The notes: generated by a model not told the origin, from the letters alone. A stretch of 64,000 nt of DNA from Paenibacillus glycanilyticus (GCF_030161375.1 NZ_BSSQ01000001.1:496001-560000), one strand, 5' to 3'. Shown: positions 34,429 to 43,808, numbered from the stretch's first letter. Program-made: numbers and translations.

Positions 34429-34872
34429 CTATAGAAGCGCCAAAACGTCCCGAGGATGTTCAAACTTGTATTTGGCCGGTATAGCTTCAGGCTGCTTGCA
34501 GCCCCACATGGCTAAGCCAAAGTCCACGCCTGCGTCTCTAGCACATTCATAATCATAGACGGTGTCGCCGATGTAGAGGGTTGCCGCGGCTTCAGCACCT
34601 GAAATCTCCAGAAACTTGAGCAAAGGCTCCGGATGCGGCTTATGCCGCTTCGTGTCGTCCGCGCATAACGCAAATGGCAAATCTCTAACAAGACCAAACG
34701 GAACAAAGTCATCCAGATACTCTTGGCTGGTCCTTGAAGTAACGATCCCTCTAAGAACGGGATGTTCGCTCAAATCATGCAGCATTTCCCGGATCCCCTC
34801 AAAAACCTCAATCGCATGCCGTCTTGTATCGATTAAAGTGCCGTCAATGTCAAAAATAACTGCCTTATACAC
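34429..34872 (-). CDS. Short HAD-family phosphatase with almost no cap domain
   Basis: 147 aa. HAD motifs are all present: FDIDGTLID (motif I, both Asp), VTSRTS (motif II), the Lys in KRHKPHPEP (motif III) and GDTVYDYECARDAG (motif IV). Phosphoglycolate-type relatives are about 210 aa, with a helical cap between motifs I and II; here only about 35 residues lie there, so the cap is deleted or shrunken while the frame is intact. GTG start 10 nt after AGGAGG. It probably hydrolyses a small phosphate ester or a larger substrate that can reach an open site. It is downstream of a LacI gene. Confidence 0.82.
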   Translation of the reverse strand: MYKAVIFDIDGTLIDTRRHAIEVFEGIREMLHDLSEHPVLRGIVTSRTSQEYLDDFVPFGLVRDLPFALCADDTKRHKPHPEPLLKFLEISGAEAAATLYIGDTVYDYECARDAGVDFGLAMWGCKQPEAIPAKYKFEHPRDVLALL

Positions 34873-34950
34873 TGGACATCATCCTCCTGCAGCATAAGTA
34901 ATAAGCTCCTAGCTGTAGGCTAAAGTATGAAATCCTTTTCAGGTCAATAG

Positions 34951-35901
34951 TTAAATGGATTGCCGAAGATGGATCTTATAGGGGATCTCTATTTTATTCT
35001 TGGATTTCTGGATAATGAGATCAAAGGCTTGTTCGCCAACCTTCACCAACTGATGATCGACCGAAGCAAGCCCTAACCCTATCCCCACCGTCTGGTTCTC
35101 TTGTCCAATAATCGCCAGATCCTCCGGCACCTCGAGTTGTATGCCTCTTGCATACTGATAAATCCCGGCGGCCACCTCGTCGCCGTTCGCATAAACGGCG
35201 GTAGGCCTAAGAGCCGCATGAAGCAGCTGCTCCCCCGCTCTTAGACCGTCCTCCAATCTATAGCAATCCCCAATGTGATAAGCAGGCGGGTAATCCCCGA
35301 AGATCTGCTTATACGCTTTGATCGTCAGCTTTGTGCTATTGCTCTCAGTCCCTCTTGCCGTTGTAAAAGCAACCCTTGAATGGCCCCGCTCCCTTAACAG
35401 CCGGAATGCTTCCAAATAAGAGGCGTACCGGTCCATATAGGCGCAGCCGATCTCCGGATGGTCCGTATATTCGCAGGCGACGATAGCCCCGTATTTGGCA
35501 TACGGAACAAGAATATCCCAGCTATTCGAACGGGAAGTAATAATGATCCCGTCCAGCTGTTTGTTTTTCAACCTATTGAAACAGTCAAGTTCCTTGGATA
35601 AATCATATTTAGTAGGCAATACCATCACGGTATAATCTTGTTCTACCGATCGATTAAGAACACCGTGCAGCATCTGATCAAACGCCGGATTGTTGTTATA
35701 CGGCATAATGACGCCAATCGTCCTTGTCTCCTGACGGATCAGGTCAACGGCCAACCGGTTCGGCGTATAATCCAGCTCGTCTATGACCCGCTGCACGGCG
35801 ACTCTCTTCTCTTCGGATACATAAGAATGGTTATTGAGCACCCTCGATACCGTCGATACGGATACCCCTGCACGCTTTGCGATTTCATTAATATTGGCCA
35901 T
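34951..35901 (-). CDS. LacI-family transcriptional regulator
   Basis: 316 aa. HTH and hinge at residues 2-55 (NINEIAKRAGVSVSTVSRVLNN, YTPNRLAVDLIRQ). The sensor domain has TIGVIMPYNNNPAFDQMLHGVLN and LAIIGQENQTVGIGLGLASVDHQ. The C terminus is somewhat shorter than usual. It lies six bases after a His-rich membrane peptide gene and upstream of the HAD gene, all minus strand. No sugar transport gene is adjacent, so its target is unclear. Confidence 0.88.
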   Translation of the reverse strand: MANINEIAKRAGVSVSTVSRVLNNHSYVSEEKRVAVQRVIDELDYTPNRLAVDLIRQETRTIGVIMPYNNNPAFDQMLHGVLNRSVEQDYTVMVLPTKYDLSKELDCFNRLKNKQLDGIIITSRSNSWDILVPYAKYGAIVACEYTDHPEIGCAYMDRYASYLEAFRLLRERGHSRVAFTTARGTESNSTKLTIKAYKQIFGDYPPAYHIGDCYRLEDGLRAGEQLLHAALRPTAVYANGDEVAAGIYQYARGIQLEVPEDLAIIGQENQTVGIGLGLASVDHQLVKVGEQAFDLIIQKSKNKIEIPYKIHLRQSI

Positions 35902-35907
35902 AAGTGA

Positions 35908-36201
35908 CTAGTCGCTCCCCGAGCCTCCACTGCCCGAATCCGATCCTGAGGAGGAATCGCCGCCAAAAGATTGGCTGCCCCCGTGATCGTGATTGTTGTG
36001 ATGATCATGATGGCTGTTATGATGATGGTTATGATGATGGCGGTGGGTATCTGCCGTATTATCAACAAACATTTGCGATTGATTCATGCCCGGTCCGGCT
36101 GAATGGTTCCGTCTGCCGCGTGAACGACTCGATTTCGAATTACTCGACACAATGCCGGAAATGACAATAATTGCAGCTATAGCGAAAAATACAGTAATCA
36201 T
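35908..36201 (-). CDS. Small His-rich single-pass membrane protein
   Basis: 97 aa. Residues 2-18 (ITVFFAIAAIIVISGIV) are one membrane helix. A basic stretch follows (KSSRSRGRRN), then a His cluster at about residues 53-72 with some 14 His mixed with Asn and Asp (HRHHHNHHHN, HHDHHNNHDH), and a Gly/Ser/Asp tail. GGGAGG lies 6-7 nt before the ATG, so the start is well supported. The His cluster suggests binding of zinc, nickel, copper or cobalt at the membrane surface; that is inference. It ends six bases before the LacI gene. Confidence 0.72.
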   Translation of the reverse strand: MITVFFAIAAIIVISGIVSSNSKSSRSRGRRNHSAGPGMNQSQMFVDNTADTHRHHHNHHHNSHHDHHNNHDHGGSQSFGGDSSSGSDSGSGGSGSD

Positions 36202-36239
36202 GAATTTCCTCCCTTATTACGCATTCCACATTTTACCTT

Positions 36240-37901
36240 TTATTTATCTATATGTTCAACTTGCTTCGGAATTTCATGGTGGACCGGCAGCCTGATTTCA
36301 ATTCTCGTACCTTCGCCCACTTTGCTCTCATACGTAATCCGTCCATGATATTGTTTAATAATTTTATGGCTGATCATAAGCCCTAGCCCCGTGCCCTTTT
36401 CTTTCAAGCTATAGAAAGGTTGTCCCAAACGTTGAAGATGTTCCTCCGGAATGCCGCAGCCTTGGTCTTGAATGGCAATCAGACATTCCCCGCTTGGATC
36501 TATTCGCAATCCGATCAGAATCTCCCCGCCTTTAGGCATGGATTCTATCGCGTTTTTTAAGATGTTGAGAAATACTTGCTTTAATTGGTTCTTCACGCAT
36601 GCAACCGGGAAATACTCGCCAACGTACTCGCGTTTGAATTCAATATTGTTCATTAACGATTGCGGCGTCAAAAATTCAAGCGTCTGCTCGATCACGTCTT
36701 TGACATTCGTAACGGAATAAGCGATTGCCTGCGGTTTGGCCATCGAGAGCAGCTCGCTCGTAATGATCTCGATCCGTCCCAACTCATCCTGAAGCAGTTC
36801 GCCGTACTTCATCGTCGGGTTCTCGATCTGATAGAGTTGCAGAAACCCCTTGATGGTCGTGAGCGGATTTCGGATCTCATGGGCAACGCCCGCTGCTAGC
36901 TCCCCGACAACCGACAACTTCTCGGACTGCAGAAGAAACTCCTCTGCCTTCTTGCGTTCGGAGATGTCCCGGCTAATGATGACGATATGCTCGATCCGGC
37001 CTTCTTTCCCTTCGACCGGCTTGCACAAGGAATCAAAAGGAATGAGACGCCCATCCCGATGGCGGAACCGGATTTCCATGGAAATCGAGGTCTTCTGCTC
37101 CAATAGCTTTCTTACCGTCTGGTCAAACATCTTCCCGTCGTCGGGATTAATAATTCGGTCCAGCTCCGCGCGATTAAGCGTCAGGCTTGAATAACCGAGC
37201 ACAAACTCATGCGAAGGAGAGAAATACCGGATGGCATGATCAGGGTCCATGACAACGATGAGATCGGACGTATTTTCCGCGATGAGTCTATATTGGTATT
37301 CGCTGGCGCTCAAAGACAAGGCCATCTCGTTACGCTCGGCCGTCGTTCGGCGCATTCGTTCATACGATTCAATCAGAAATCCTCCGACGAGCACGCCTAA
37401 CAGGACGAAACATACGTACTGCAGATGGAAGGCCGGCTCGTCCACCAAAATACGGAATGTAAACACAACGCACGCGTACAGTACGACATAAGCGCCGGAC
37501 AAAGCCAGACAACGCTTGAATAGCGGCAGCTTACGACGGGAGAAGTAGATGTGCAACATAGTAAAGGTCCCCATGATAAAAGCCCATCCGGCAATGGCCG
37601 GGAACCAGTTCCCGCTAGACAGCAAACGAATCGACAAAGCAAACATGCCTGTAATTACGCCCGCAACGGGACCTAAATAAGCAAACATCAAAATAACCGG
37701 AGAATACCGGATATCATACACGTAGCCTTGCTGCTTCACGGCTAATAAAACGAGAACGATCGAAACGGCGCCCGCATAGAGGCCGCCCCAAAACTGCGGA
37801 TATTTCAAAGGCTTTAAATTTATGAAAGAACGAATCACCAAAGGGGTGCTGACTAGCAGCGAGAAAATCGCGAGATTGACCATATAATCAAAAAGAAACA
37901 A
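36240..37901 (-). CDS. Membrane sensor histidine kinase, KinB/5TMR-LYT type with PAS domain
   Basis: 553 aa. N-terminal membrane domain of about six helices (residues 1-185; SPVILMFAYLGPVAGVITGMFALSIRL is typical of 5TMR-LYT). A PAS domain follows (about 205-320; YRLIAENTSDLIVVMDPDHAI, with PAC segment RHRDGRLIPFDS). HisKA has the phospho-acceptor His in GVAHEIRNPLTTIKGF (about 340), and HATPase has NAIESMPKGG and DQGCGIPEE (N and G boxes). It resembles sporulation kinases feeding the Spo0 phosphorelay, and no response regulator is adjacent, as expected for that group. Start is TTG with AGGTGA upstream. Confidence 0.88.
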   Translation of the reverse strand: MFLFDYMVNLAIFSLLVSTPLVIRSFINLKPLKYPQFWGGLYAGAVSIVLVLLAVKQQGYVYDIRYSPVILMFAYLGPVAGVITGMFALSIRLLSSGNWFPAIAGWAFIMGTFTMLHIYFSRRKLPLFKRCLALSGAYVVLYACVVFTFRILVDEPAFHLQYVCFVLLGVLVGGFLIESYERMRRTTAERNEMALSLSASEYQYRLIAENTSDLIVVMDPDHAIRYFSPSHEFVLGYSSLTLNRAELDRIINPDDGKMFDQTVRKLLEQKTSISMEIRFRHRDGRLIPFDSLCKPVEGKEGRIEHIVIISRDISERKKAEEFLLQSEKLSVVGELAAGVAHEIRNPLTTIKGFLQLYQIENPTMKYGELLQDELGRIEIITSELLSMAKPQAIAYSVTNVKDVIEQTLEFLTPQSLMNNIEFKREYVGEYFPVACVKNQLKQVFLNILKNAIESMPKGGEILIGLRIDPSGECLIAIQDQGCGIPEEHLQRLGQPFYSLKEKGTGLGLMISHKIIKQYHGRITYESKVGEGTRIEIRLPVHHEIPKQVEHIDK

Positions 37902-38007
37902 GTATAATCACCTACGTCTCGTAGTCTTTCACAACGCCTTGCTTAGGAATCTGCTGCGACTATTTCCACATCGTAAATGTATACGTTGCTAAATCTAGAA
38001 ATCCTTG

Positions 38008-38754
38008 TTATTTGGATCTTAAAATTTTGTTGTGCTCCTCCTGTCCTCTTCTCCACCGGATAAAAGGCAGGTACATGATCGTGAAGATGACAAGCGCAAT
38101 CCCTTCCTCCGCCAAGAGATAATAAGGATATGGCCCCAATAGATCAAGCAGCGAAGCCCCCTCCGGCTTGGACTTAAGGAACATGTAGTTAGCGTCAAGC
38201 CAGTAATCCGTGCCTCCAACGACAACCAGAAGAATATTTAGAGATATCATCGTAATCCCGATTGATTTCCAGGTCGGACGATAGTTATCGATCCAAGTCA
38301 TATAGAGCGGAGCAAGAATAATCGCAATATGCACAATAAAGAAATGGAAAAAGCGGAAATGCGGATACGGATACGCTAAATCTGGCGTTAACATCGCTTG
38401 CATCGCACCGCCAATGCCGGCAAAAAACACAATCTGATAGAGAAGGCGGCTGCGCGTAAGCAGCATGATAATGGCAAGCAATTGCGAGATGCTGCACAGC
38501 TCGAGAGGCAGCGTATATTGAACGTCCCAGAGATCTTGGTCCGCATACCAATAATAGAGAACAATCTGGGGCACAAGCAAGCCCAGGATGATGCCGAACC
38601 GGATCATATTGTGAAGGAGAGGAATGCTCCGCACTTGGAGTCGAAAGCTATAGAGTAGCAAGGCCAGCACAATCATAGCAGCCAGCATAACGGTGTGGGA
38701 TGCGGAATAAGGAATGAAGTTTTCTGCAGAATTCCGGTCAAAAAACGAAGACAA
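38008..38754 (-). CDS. TIGR02206/YwaF-family integral membrane protein
   Basis: 248 aa with about seven membrane helices. YSASHTVMLAAMIVLALLL, LPLELCSISQLLAIIMLLT and TPDLAYPYPHFRFFHFFIVHIAIILAPLYM match the YwaF group, whose function is unknown. Start TTG at 38754 with GAGGGGG 7 nt upstream. It is about 100 bp upstream of the sensor kinase gene in the same direction; a functional link is not shown. Confidence 0.82.
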   Translation of the reverse strand: MSSFFDRNSAENFIPYSASHTVMLAAMIVLALLLYSFRLQVRSIPLLHNMIRFGIILGLLVPQIVLYYWYADQDLWDVQYTLPLELCSISQLLAIIMLLTRSRLLYQIVFFAGIGGAMQAMLTPDLAYPYPHFRFFHFFIVHIAIILAPLYMTWIDNYRPTWKSIGITMISLNILLVVVGGTDYWLDANYMFLKSKPEGASLLDLLGPYPYYLLAEEGIALVIFTIMYLPFIRWRRGQEEHNKILRSK

Positions 38755-38856
38755 ACGATAGCCCCCTCTGGAAGGTTAATTTTTGCCAATTCGTGAATTT
38801 CCGTTTCAAATGGCGTTGCAGGGGTTAAGTATCATTAATCATATCGATTGCGCTTC

Positions 38857-38877
38857 TAGAATTTACTTCTAATTCTA
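38857..38877. promoter_or_regulatory. Inverted repeat upstream of dps
   Basis: TAGAATT and AATTCTA, 7 bp apart, 22 bp before the dps ATG. Fur/PerR-family operators are AT-rich inverted repeats of this kind, and dps genes are often PerR targets, but the match to the PerR box TTATAATNATTATAA is partial. Confidence 0.35.
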
Positions 38878-38899
38878 CTTTGGAAAGGATGAAAGAACA

Positions 38900-39352
38900 A
38901 TGCCTACAAAAACAGCCAAAACCGTCCAACAACACTTAAACCATCAGGTCGCCAACTGGAATGTCCTGTATGTGAAACTTCACAATTATCACTGGTATGT
39001 CAAAGGTCCGCAATTCTATACGCTGCACGTCAAGTTCCAAGAGTTCTACGAGGAAGCTGCGCTTCACCTCGATGACATCGCGGAACGCCTGCTCGCCGTC
39101 AACGGCCAGCCGCTAGCCAGAATGAGCGACTATCTGAAAGAATCCACGATCAGAGAAGCACACGGCAAAGAAACGGCCGAACAGATGGTCGAGCAGCTGA
39201 TCAGCGACTTCTCCATGGTGATTGAAGAGCTCAAGGAAGGCATGGAGGATGCCGATGAAGCCGGCGACGAAACGACCTCTGACATGCTGCTTGCCATTCA
39301 CAAATCGCTTGAGAAACATGTCTGGATGCTAAGCGCATTTAACGGCAAATAA
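38900..39352 (+). CDS. dps: Dps family iron-storage/DNA-protection protein
   Basis: 150 aa, a normal Dps length. Ferroxidase-site residues are seen in [39 protein letters not shown]: the HW.VKG.....H motif and the D/E pair of the dimer interface. It forms dodecamers that oxidise and store Fe2+ using H2O2, protecting DNA in the cytosol. GGAAAGG precedes the ATG. It is monocistronic with its own terminator. Confidence 0.92.
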   Translation: MPTKTAKTVQQHLNHQVANWNVLYVKLHNYHWYVKGPQFYTLHVKFQEFYEEAALHLDDIAERLLAVNGQPLARMSDYLKESTIREAHGKETAEQMVEQLISDFSMVIEELKEGMEDADEAGDETTSDMLLAIHKSLEKHVWMLSAFNGK

Positions 39353-39379
39353 GACTGCCGGCTTCAAGAAGACGCGGGC

Positions 39380-39417
39380 AAAAAAACAACGGCGCTTAAC
39401 GCACCGTTGTTTTTTTG
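39380..39417. terminator. Bidirectional terminator between dps and the lipoprotein gene
   Basis: CAACGG-CGCTTAACGCA-CCGTTG with at least six A on the left and seven T on the right, so it can stop transcription on both strands. It lies about 30 bp after the dps stop and 6 bp from the convergent stop. Confidence 0.85.
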
Positions 39418-39422
39418 CGGCT

Positions 39423-40070
39423 TTATGGTTTCGGAGCAAACTTTTCCGGATAATTTAACATCGCTGCAACTTCACCGCTATAGGAGACTCTTCCGTACAA
39501 GGGACTGGATTTATCGAGCGTTAGATTACAACTTGTAATCGGTTTGTAGTCCACTGATACTCCATCCTTAAGCGGATCGTCCGTTATCTTCACTCCGTTA
39601 TTGCGATAAATCTCCTCCACCGCAGCTTTCCATCTTTCATTAGTCTCAAGCTTGTCGTCATTCCAGGTCGCTCTTAAAGCTTCGCTTGTTGCGGTATATT
39701 GATATTCCCCTTGGCCGCGTTGTTTCGTTATTTCCTTCTCTACATATTCAACGTCTTCCGGATTAAACAGTGCCGTAATCCCAATTAATACAGGCTCGGC
39801 AAAGTAATCATCAAACGTAAAACTTACTTCAGCAAGCCGATTATTGATCTTTATTTGCTCTTTCGCAATAAAAGTGCGGGTTGTGCCAAGAGTTGTTTGA
39901 GTGGTGTCCTTTTCCGCGATTCCCAGAACATGAAAGGCCTCCTTCACGTTCATGCCCCATTTCAGCTTGTTGATAGGCGGAGGCGTTCCGTAAGAGGGCT
40001 GGTGGCTGCAAGCAGAAAGTAGAAAAGCCAGTAACGTAATAAGCATTAGGGTTACGCCGTATTTCCGCAT
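39423..40070 (-). CDS. Lipoprotein of unknown function
   Basis: 215 aa. Lipoprotein signal at residues 1-21 with LLSAC as lipobox. The mature part begins KLKWGMNVKEAFHVLGIAEKDTT, which resembles a SmpA/BamE-like or PepSY-near start (a W-GM-x-E-x-x-x-x-L-G motif), then beta strands (NNRLAEVSFTFDDYFAEPVLIGITALF). I do not recognise the family. AGGAGG precedes the ATG. It is about 120 bp downstream of the gerC stop codon, same direction, with no clear functional tie. Confidence 0.75.
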   Translation of the reverse strand: MRKYGVTLMLITLLAFLLSACSHQPSYGTPPPINKLKWGMNVKEAFHVLGIAEKDTTQTTLGTTRTFIAKEQIKINNRLAEVSFTFDDYFAEPVLIGITALFNPEDVEYVEKEITKQRGQGEYQYTATSEALRATWNDDKLETNERWKAAVEEIYRNNGVKITDDPLKDGVSVDYKPITSCNLTLDKSSPLYGRVSYSGEVAAMLNYPEKFAPKP

Positions 40071-40188
40071 AGAATAACCTCCTGTCGGTTAACCTTCTGA
40101 CCGCAAGCGAGATATCCAACTTTTCCCACACATCATTATACGCCTAACCTAACATAAATGTTGCGACAACAATAAGGCTAACCGGGAA

Positions 40189-41286
40189 TCAATTCATTAG
40201 CCCGTGATTTTTGATCTTTACTTGTACATGGGGCTTGATCTTGATTGTCGGATATTCCTTTTCCCAATCCAATGTTCTCCACGTCTTGTTATGCAGAGCT
40301 TTCATTTGAAGACCGATTCCAAGTCCGTCGCAGTTTGCTTCCTGAAGCTTGCGGATCATGGCCTCCGCATGATTGGTCATCGTTTTCTCCAGATTGCGGC
40401 CAATATCTGACAATACGGTTTTATTTATCTCCTTACCCGTAGGATTATCAACCAGGAAGCAATTTAACGTTATGTACAAGTCTGCCGATATCTGATCGTT
40501 TACCGTAATGTCCACTCTATGTTTTGCCCGTTTATAGATAAACGTTAAATAGCTTTGTTCGGGGCCAACCTGTTCGGTCATCGTCCCGTACGACTGGTGT
40601 TTGGTCAGCATAACAAAGGCGCGCGATTGCTTGGAATCCAGCCTCCCCGTCATCTGCTTTCCATGAAATAAGGCCAAACCAATGAGTTTTGCCCGCTCAT
40701 TCTGGCGCATGGCATCAATGATGGGCAATACGTTATCAAAGCCGGGGGTGCTCATGATCGATAAGATCAGAAAAGGCGATTCTCTCGGGATAAGCCCTTC
40801 TTCCTCGTTGCTCTCAAGCAAATCATACAAATATTCACTGATGAGTGAACGGTCCTCTACCTCCATTTCCACGATATCCTGAGCAGAGCTTTCCGTAATG
40901 GCCACAAAAATGCTAATAGGGAACTGAGCTTCGCGATAGAAAAAATCCAATGTTTCATATAAGCTTTTTTCCGCAAAAGCTTTATTTACGAGCAGAACCC
41001 TTGTTTCTCTTAGGTCCATATGCTGGGAGACCATTTTCTGCAATTGTATGCCAGCTTCCTGCACGGAATGGCCTTCTCCGCTCACTTTTGGCGTTACGAC
41101 GTTCCCCTGGTTCTCAATCGCTGTCTTGATTGTTGGAATCGACACGGATAAACGCACCTTGTTCTCGCCTAATAGATCGACCCCAACCGTTTGCGCCATT
41201 CGGATATTTTTCAGTTGTCTTTGATCCCAGCAACCGCCTAGAAGCAGGACCGCCAGGAGAAGAACAATCGATTCTCTTATTCTCAT
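40189..41286 (-). CDS. Ger(x)C spore-germination lipoprotein
   Basis: 365 aa. Signal with lipobox LGGC and the family hallmark GCWDQRQLKN at residues 18-27. The rest follows GerAC/GerBC (VGVDLLGENKVRLSVSIP, GEGHSVQEAGIQLQKMVSQHMDLRE, KALHNKTWRTLDWEKEYP). It is the lipid-anchored C subunit of a germinant receptor in the spore inner membrane. Its ATG overlaps the stop of the B-subunit gene by four bases, so translation is coupled. Confidence 0.92.
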   Translation of the reverse strand: MRIRESIVLLLAVLLLGGCWDQRQLKNIRMAQTVGVDLLGENKVRLSVSIPTIKTAIENQGNVVTPKVSGEGHSVQEAGIQLQKMVSQHMDLRETRVLLVNKAFAEKSLYETLDFFYREAQFPISIFVAITESSAQDIVEMEVEDRSLISEYLYDLLESNEEEGLIPRESPFLILSIMSTPGFDNVLPIIDAMRQNERAKLIGLALFHGKQMTGRLDSKQSRAFVMLTKHQSYGTMTEQVGPEQSYLTFIYKRAKHRVDITVNDQISADLYITLNCFLVDNPTGKEINKTVLSDIGRNLEKTMTNHAEAMIRKLQEANCDGLGIGLQMKALHNKTWRTLDWEKEYPTIKIKPHVQVKIKNHGLMN

Positions 41287-42386
41287 GACGATTTCCTCCC
41301 TCCCTTATTTCGGAGACCTGCCAACCAGAGCAAGAACAGCATGCTCGCAATGAGACCAAACGAAATAAGCGGCGCAAACCGGTTGGTGATTGCCTGCAAT
41401 TGGTCCATTTGATCGGCTGTCAGCTGATAGAGGCAAATGGCGAATAGAATCGTACCACAGACGTAAGTGGCCGCTTTCGAAACCTCCTGCCGTTTCCTCA
41501 GCATGGCCGATATCGACGAAACAATCAGCATGAAATAGGAATAAAACGAGGTGAGAATAAACAAGATCCATATTGTAATAATGATCAAATCAAACCGCTC
41601 AATCACATTTAAGGAGATAGCCTTCATCTGGTACAGCAACGGCTCCCGGATCAAGTGAATCATTTCCTTCCCAAACAACGCCATGGAAGAAAATACGCAA
41701 AATGCGTAAATGACAGTCGTGGTCCAGCTCGCATACATCGCAGTTCGAAGCACCTTGGCCTTATCCGCATGATTAATATAACCAGGCAGCAATAGGATGA
41801 TCTCCGCTCCGGTTAACCCCCATAACGCAACAAATGCGCCATCCAGAACGGCTAAAGGCCCCATTTCAAATACCGGCAGCAGATGATACGGATGCCAATC
41901 CTTCAGCATATACCCGGACATCACAATAAACGAAGGTATAAACAACGTGCAAAACACGGCAAACCTGGCGTATACCCGGATCGGCTGCAGAGCCAGGTAC
42001 ATGCATACGCCAAATAACGTCAGCATTAAGAACCATTCCGGCGTCCGCGGATAAGCCCATAATTCCGTCGTATTCAACCAATTGGATAATATGATGTACA
42101 AGATCAGCGCATTAAGCAAAACGGTCAGCGTCAGAACTATTCGGCCGCCAAAGCCCCCCAATCGCTGCATGATGTACTGAAACACATTATGCTCACCGGC
42201 TGACGCCACAAGTTTCCATACCATATAGACATAAAGACTGTTGGCGACTCCGCCGAGCAAGCAGGATACCCAACCGCTTGTGCCGGACTTTTCGCTTACC
42301 GCATGGGCGATGGAGATAATAGCCGAGCCGAATTGGGATTGGAGGACAATACAATAAAGCTGAAACAACCCGAGCTTGGACTTCAT
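41283..42386 (-). CDS. GerB-type spore-germination permease
   Basis: 367 aa from the ATG at 42386 (AAGGA upstream), overlapping the end of the A-subunit gene by four bases; the frame is open 38 codons further but that part reads through the A gene. About ten membrane helices of the amino acid/polyamine transporter superfamily (KLGLFQLYCIVLQSQFGSAII at the start, LFGVCMYLALQPIRVYARFAVF, FALWGLTGAEIILLLPGYI). This subunit is thought to recognise the germinant. The ligand cannot be predicted. Confidence 0.9.
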   Translation of the reverse strand: MKSKLGLFQLYCIVLQSQFGSAIISIAHAVSEKSGTSGWVSCLLGGVANSLYVYMVWKLVASAGEHNVFQYIMQRLGGFGGRIVLTLTVLLNALILYIILSNWLNTTELWAYPRTPEWFLMLTLFGVCMYLALQPIRVYARFAVFCTLFIPSFIVMSGYMLKDWHPYHLLPVFEMGPLAVLDGAFVALWGLTGAEIILLLPGYINHADKAKVLRTAMYASWTTTVIYAFCVFSSMALFGKEMIHLIREPLLYQMKAISLNVIERFDLIIITIWILFILTSFYSYFMLIVSSISAMLRKRQEVSKAATYVCGTILFAICLYQLTADQMDQLQAITNRFAPLISFGLIASMLFLLWLAGLRNKGGRKSS

Positions 42387-43711
42387 TTGGAATGATTCCT
42401 TATCGGCGAGTAATAAGGAACGCCAAACGGTTCCAGGGAGAAGAAATGCACCATGAAGGCAGCCGTAAGCAAGGTAATGCCATAAAAGCCGACAATCCAT
42501 GCGGCAAATACAAATAACAGCTGCAAAATGAGCGTCAAAATCCGCATTTGATACGTGGGAATAAGAAAAGATCCAATAACCGATAAGGCTACAATAACGA
42601 TGTAGACATTAGAAACAAAACCGATTTTTACAAGCGCCTCGCTAATGATAATCCCACCGGCGACCCCAACCATCTGCGCGATTTGAGAAGGCAGGCGAAT
42701 GGTTGCCTCCGCGATCAGCTGGAAAATGATAATCATAAGAACGGCCTCCACAATAGGCGAGTAAGGAACATTTTCGAGCGATCCTTTAATGCTTATAGCC
42801 ATCTGCGAAGGAAGCACCTCGTGATGGAAGCTGACAACGGCAATATACAAGCTGCAGATGTACAAACTGAGCATAAGCCCAATTCCCCTCAACGTTTGCA
42901 GGACAAGCGCGCCCCGATCCTCCATCAACATGGAGTCGATCGTGCGCAAAAAAGTATAAAACGATACGGGCACGATTAAGCATGTGGAGCTCTGCTCGCA
43001 TAATACGGCAATTCGCCCTTGCATAATGAGATTGGTCGCCGTATCAATCCGCTCTGTACCAAACACCTGTGGGAATAATGTTTTTTTCTCCTCTTTCAGC
43101 AATTCCTTCTGCAGCCGTCCGGGATGTACTTCCATTCCGGTATTTAGCCCTTTCAGGCGTTTCGTTACCATGTCGACAATATCCGGATCAGCCGAACCAT
43201 CCTGCCATAACACAGCTACCTTGTGAGAGGAATATTTGCCAAGGGTCAAATAACGGACCTTTAAATGAGGAGAGGATGCCCGATTGCGAATGAGATTAAT
43301 GTTTATATTTAATTGCTCAATAAAGCCCGTTCGTTCTCCAATGATCGAGCCTTCGTTCTGGGGTTCTTGGATAGAACGGACATTGGACTGTTCGGCGCTT
43401 AAGGAATACCAAGCATCTTCGCTATAAACCAATGCCTTCCCGTCTAATAGCTCTTTGACGGCATCATCCGGATTGGTACAGGGAAATACGACTGCCGACG
43501 TAATCAGTTCGCCTAATGCGAGATGATGATCATGATCCAATTGGGCTTCAAACCATTGCTTAAACAAACTTTTTTCCAATTTATCCGGATCAACTAGAGT
43601 CTCTATATAGACTACAATGGCCTCTCTCCCGTACAAGTCAAATTCCCGCACGATCAAATCTTCCGTGTAGAATAGTTTCGCCTGGATTTGCTCTAGCATC
43701 ATCGGTCTCAC
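42383..43711 (-). CDS. GerA-type spore-germination protein
   Basis: 442 aa from GTG at 43711, nine bases after AGGAG. The frame is open to 43840, but that part contains the terminator of the upstream gene, so the longer start is rejected. The N-terminal soluble domain (residues about 1-250) is followed by RAS.HLKVRYLTLGKYSSHKVAVLW, the GERTGF and RIAVLCEQSS motifs, then about five membrane helices. It is the A subunit, first gene of gerA-gerB-gerC, all coupled by 4-base overlaps. Somewhat shorter than the usual 480-500 aa because the N terminus is trimmed. Confidence 0.9.
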   Translation of the reverse strand: MRPMMLEQIQAKLFYTEDLIVREFDLYGREAIVVYIETLVDPDKLEKSLFKQWFEAQLDHDHHLALGELITSAVVFPCTNPDDAVKELLDGKALVYSEDAWYSLSAEQSNVRSIQEPQNEGSIIGERTGFIEQLNININLIRNRASSPHLKVRYLTLGKYSSHKVAVLWQDGSADPDIVDMVTKRLKGLNTGMEVHPGRLQKELLKEEKKTLFPQVFGTERIDTATNLIMQGRIAVLCEQSSTCLIVPVSFYTFLRTIDSMLMEDRGALVLQTLRGIGLMLSLYICSLYIAVVSFHHEVLPSQMAISIKGSLENVPYSPIVEAVLMIIIFQLIAEATIRLPSQIAQMVGVAGGIIISEALVKIGFVSNVYIVIVALSVIGSFLIPTYQMRILTLILQLLFVFAAWIVGFYGITLLTAAFMVHFFSLEPFGVPYYSPIRNHSK

Positions 43712-43775
43712 GGAACATCTCTCCTTTCCATGAAATATTGCCCAGATAAATTGGAAATTATGTGCATATTCACGC

Positions 43776-43808
43776 AAAAAAAAGACCGATGATCGTTGAT
43801 CATCGGCC
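43776..43808 (-). terminator. Terminator of the SnoaL-like gene
   Basis: GGCCGATGATC and GATCATCGGTC pair around AAC on the minus strand, followed by eight T, about 58 bp after the stop codon. It insulates the gerA operon from the gene upstream. Confidence 0.85.
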
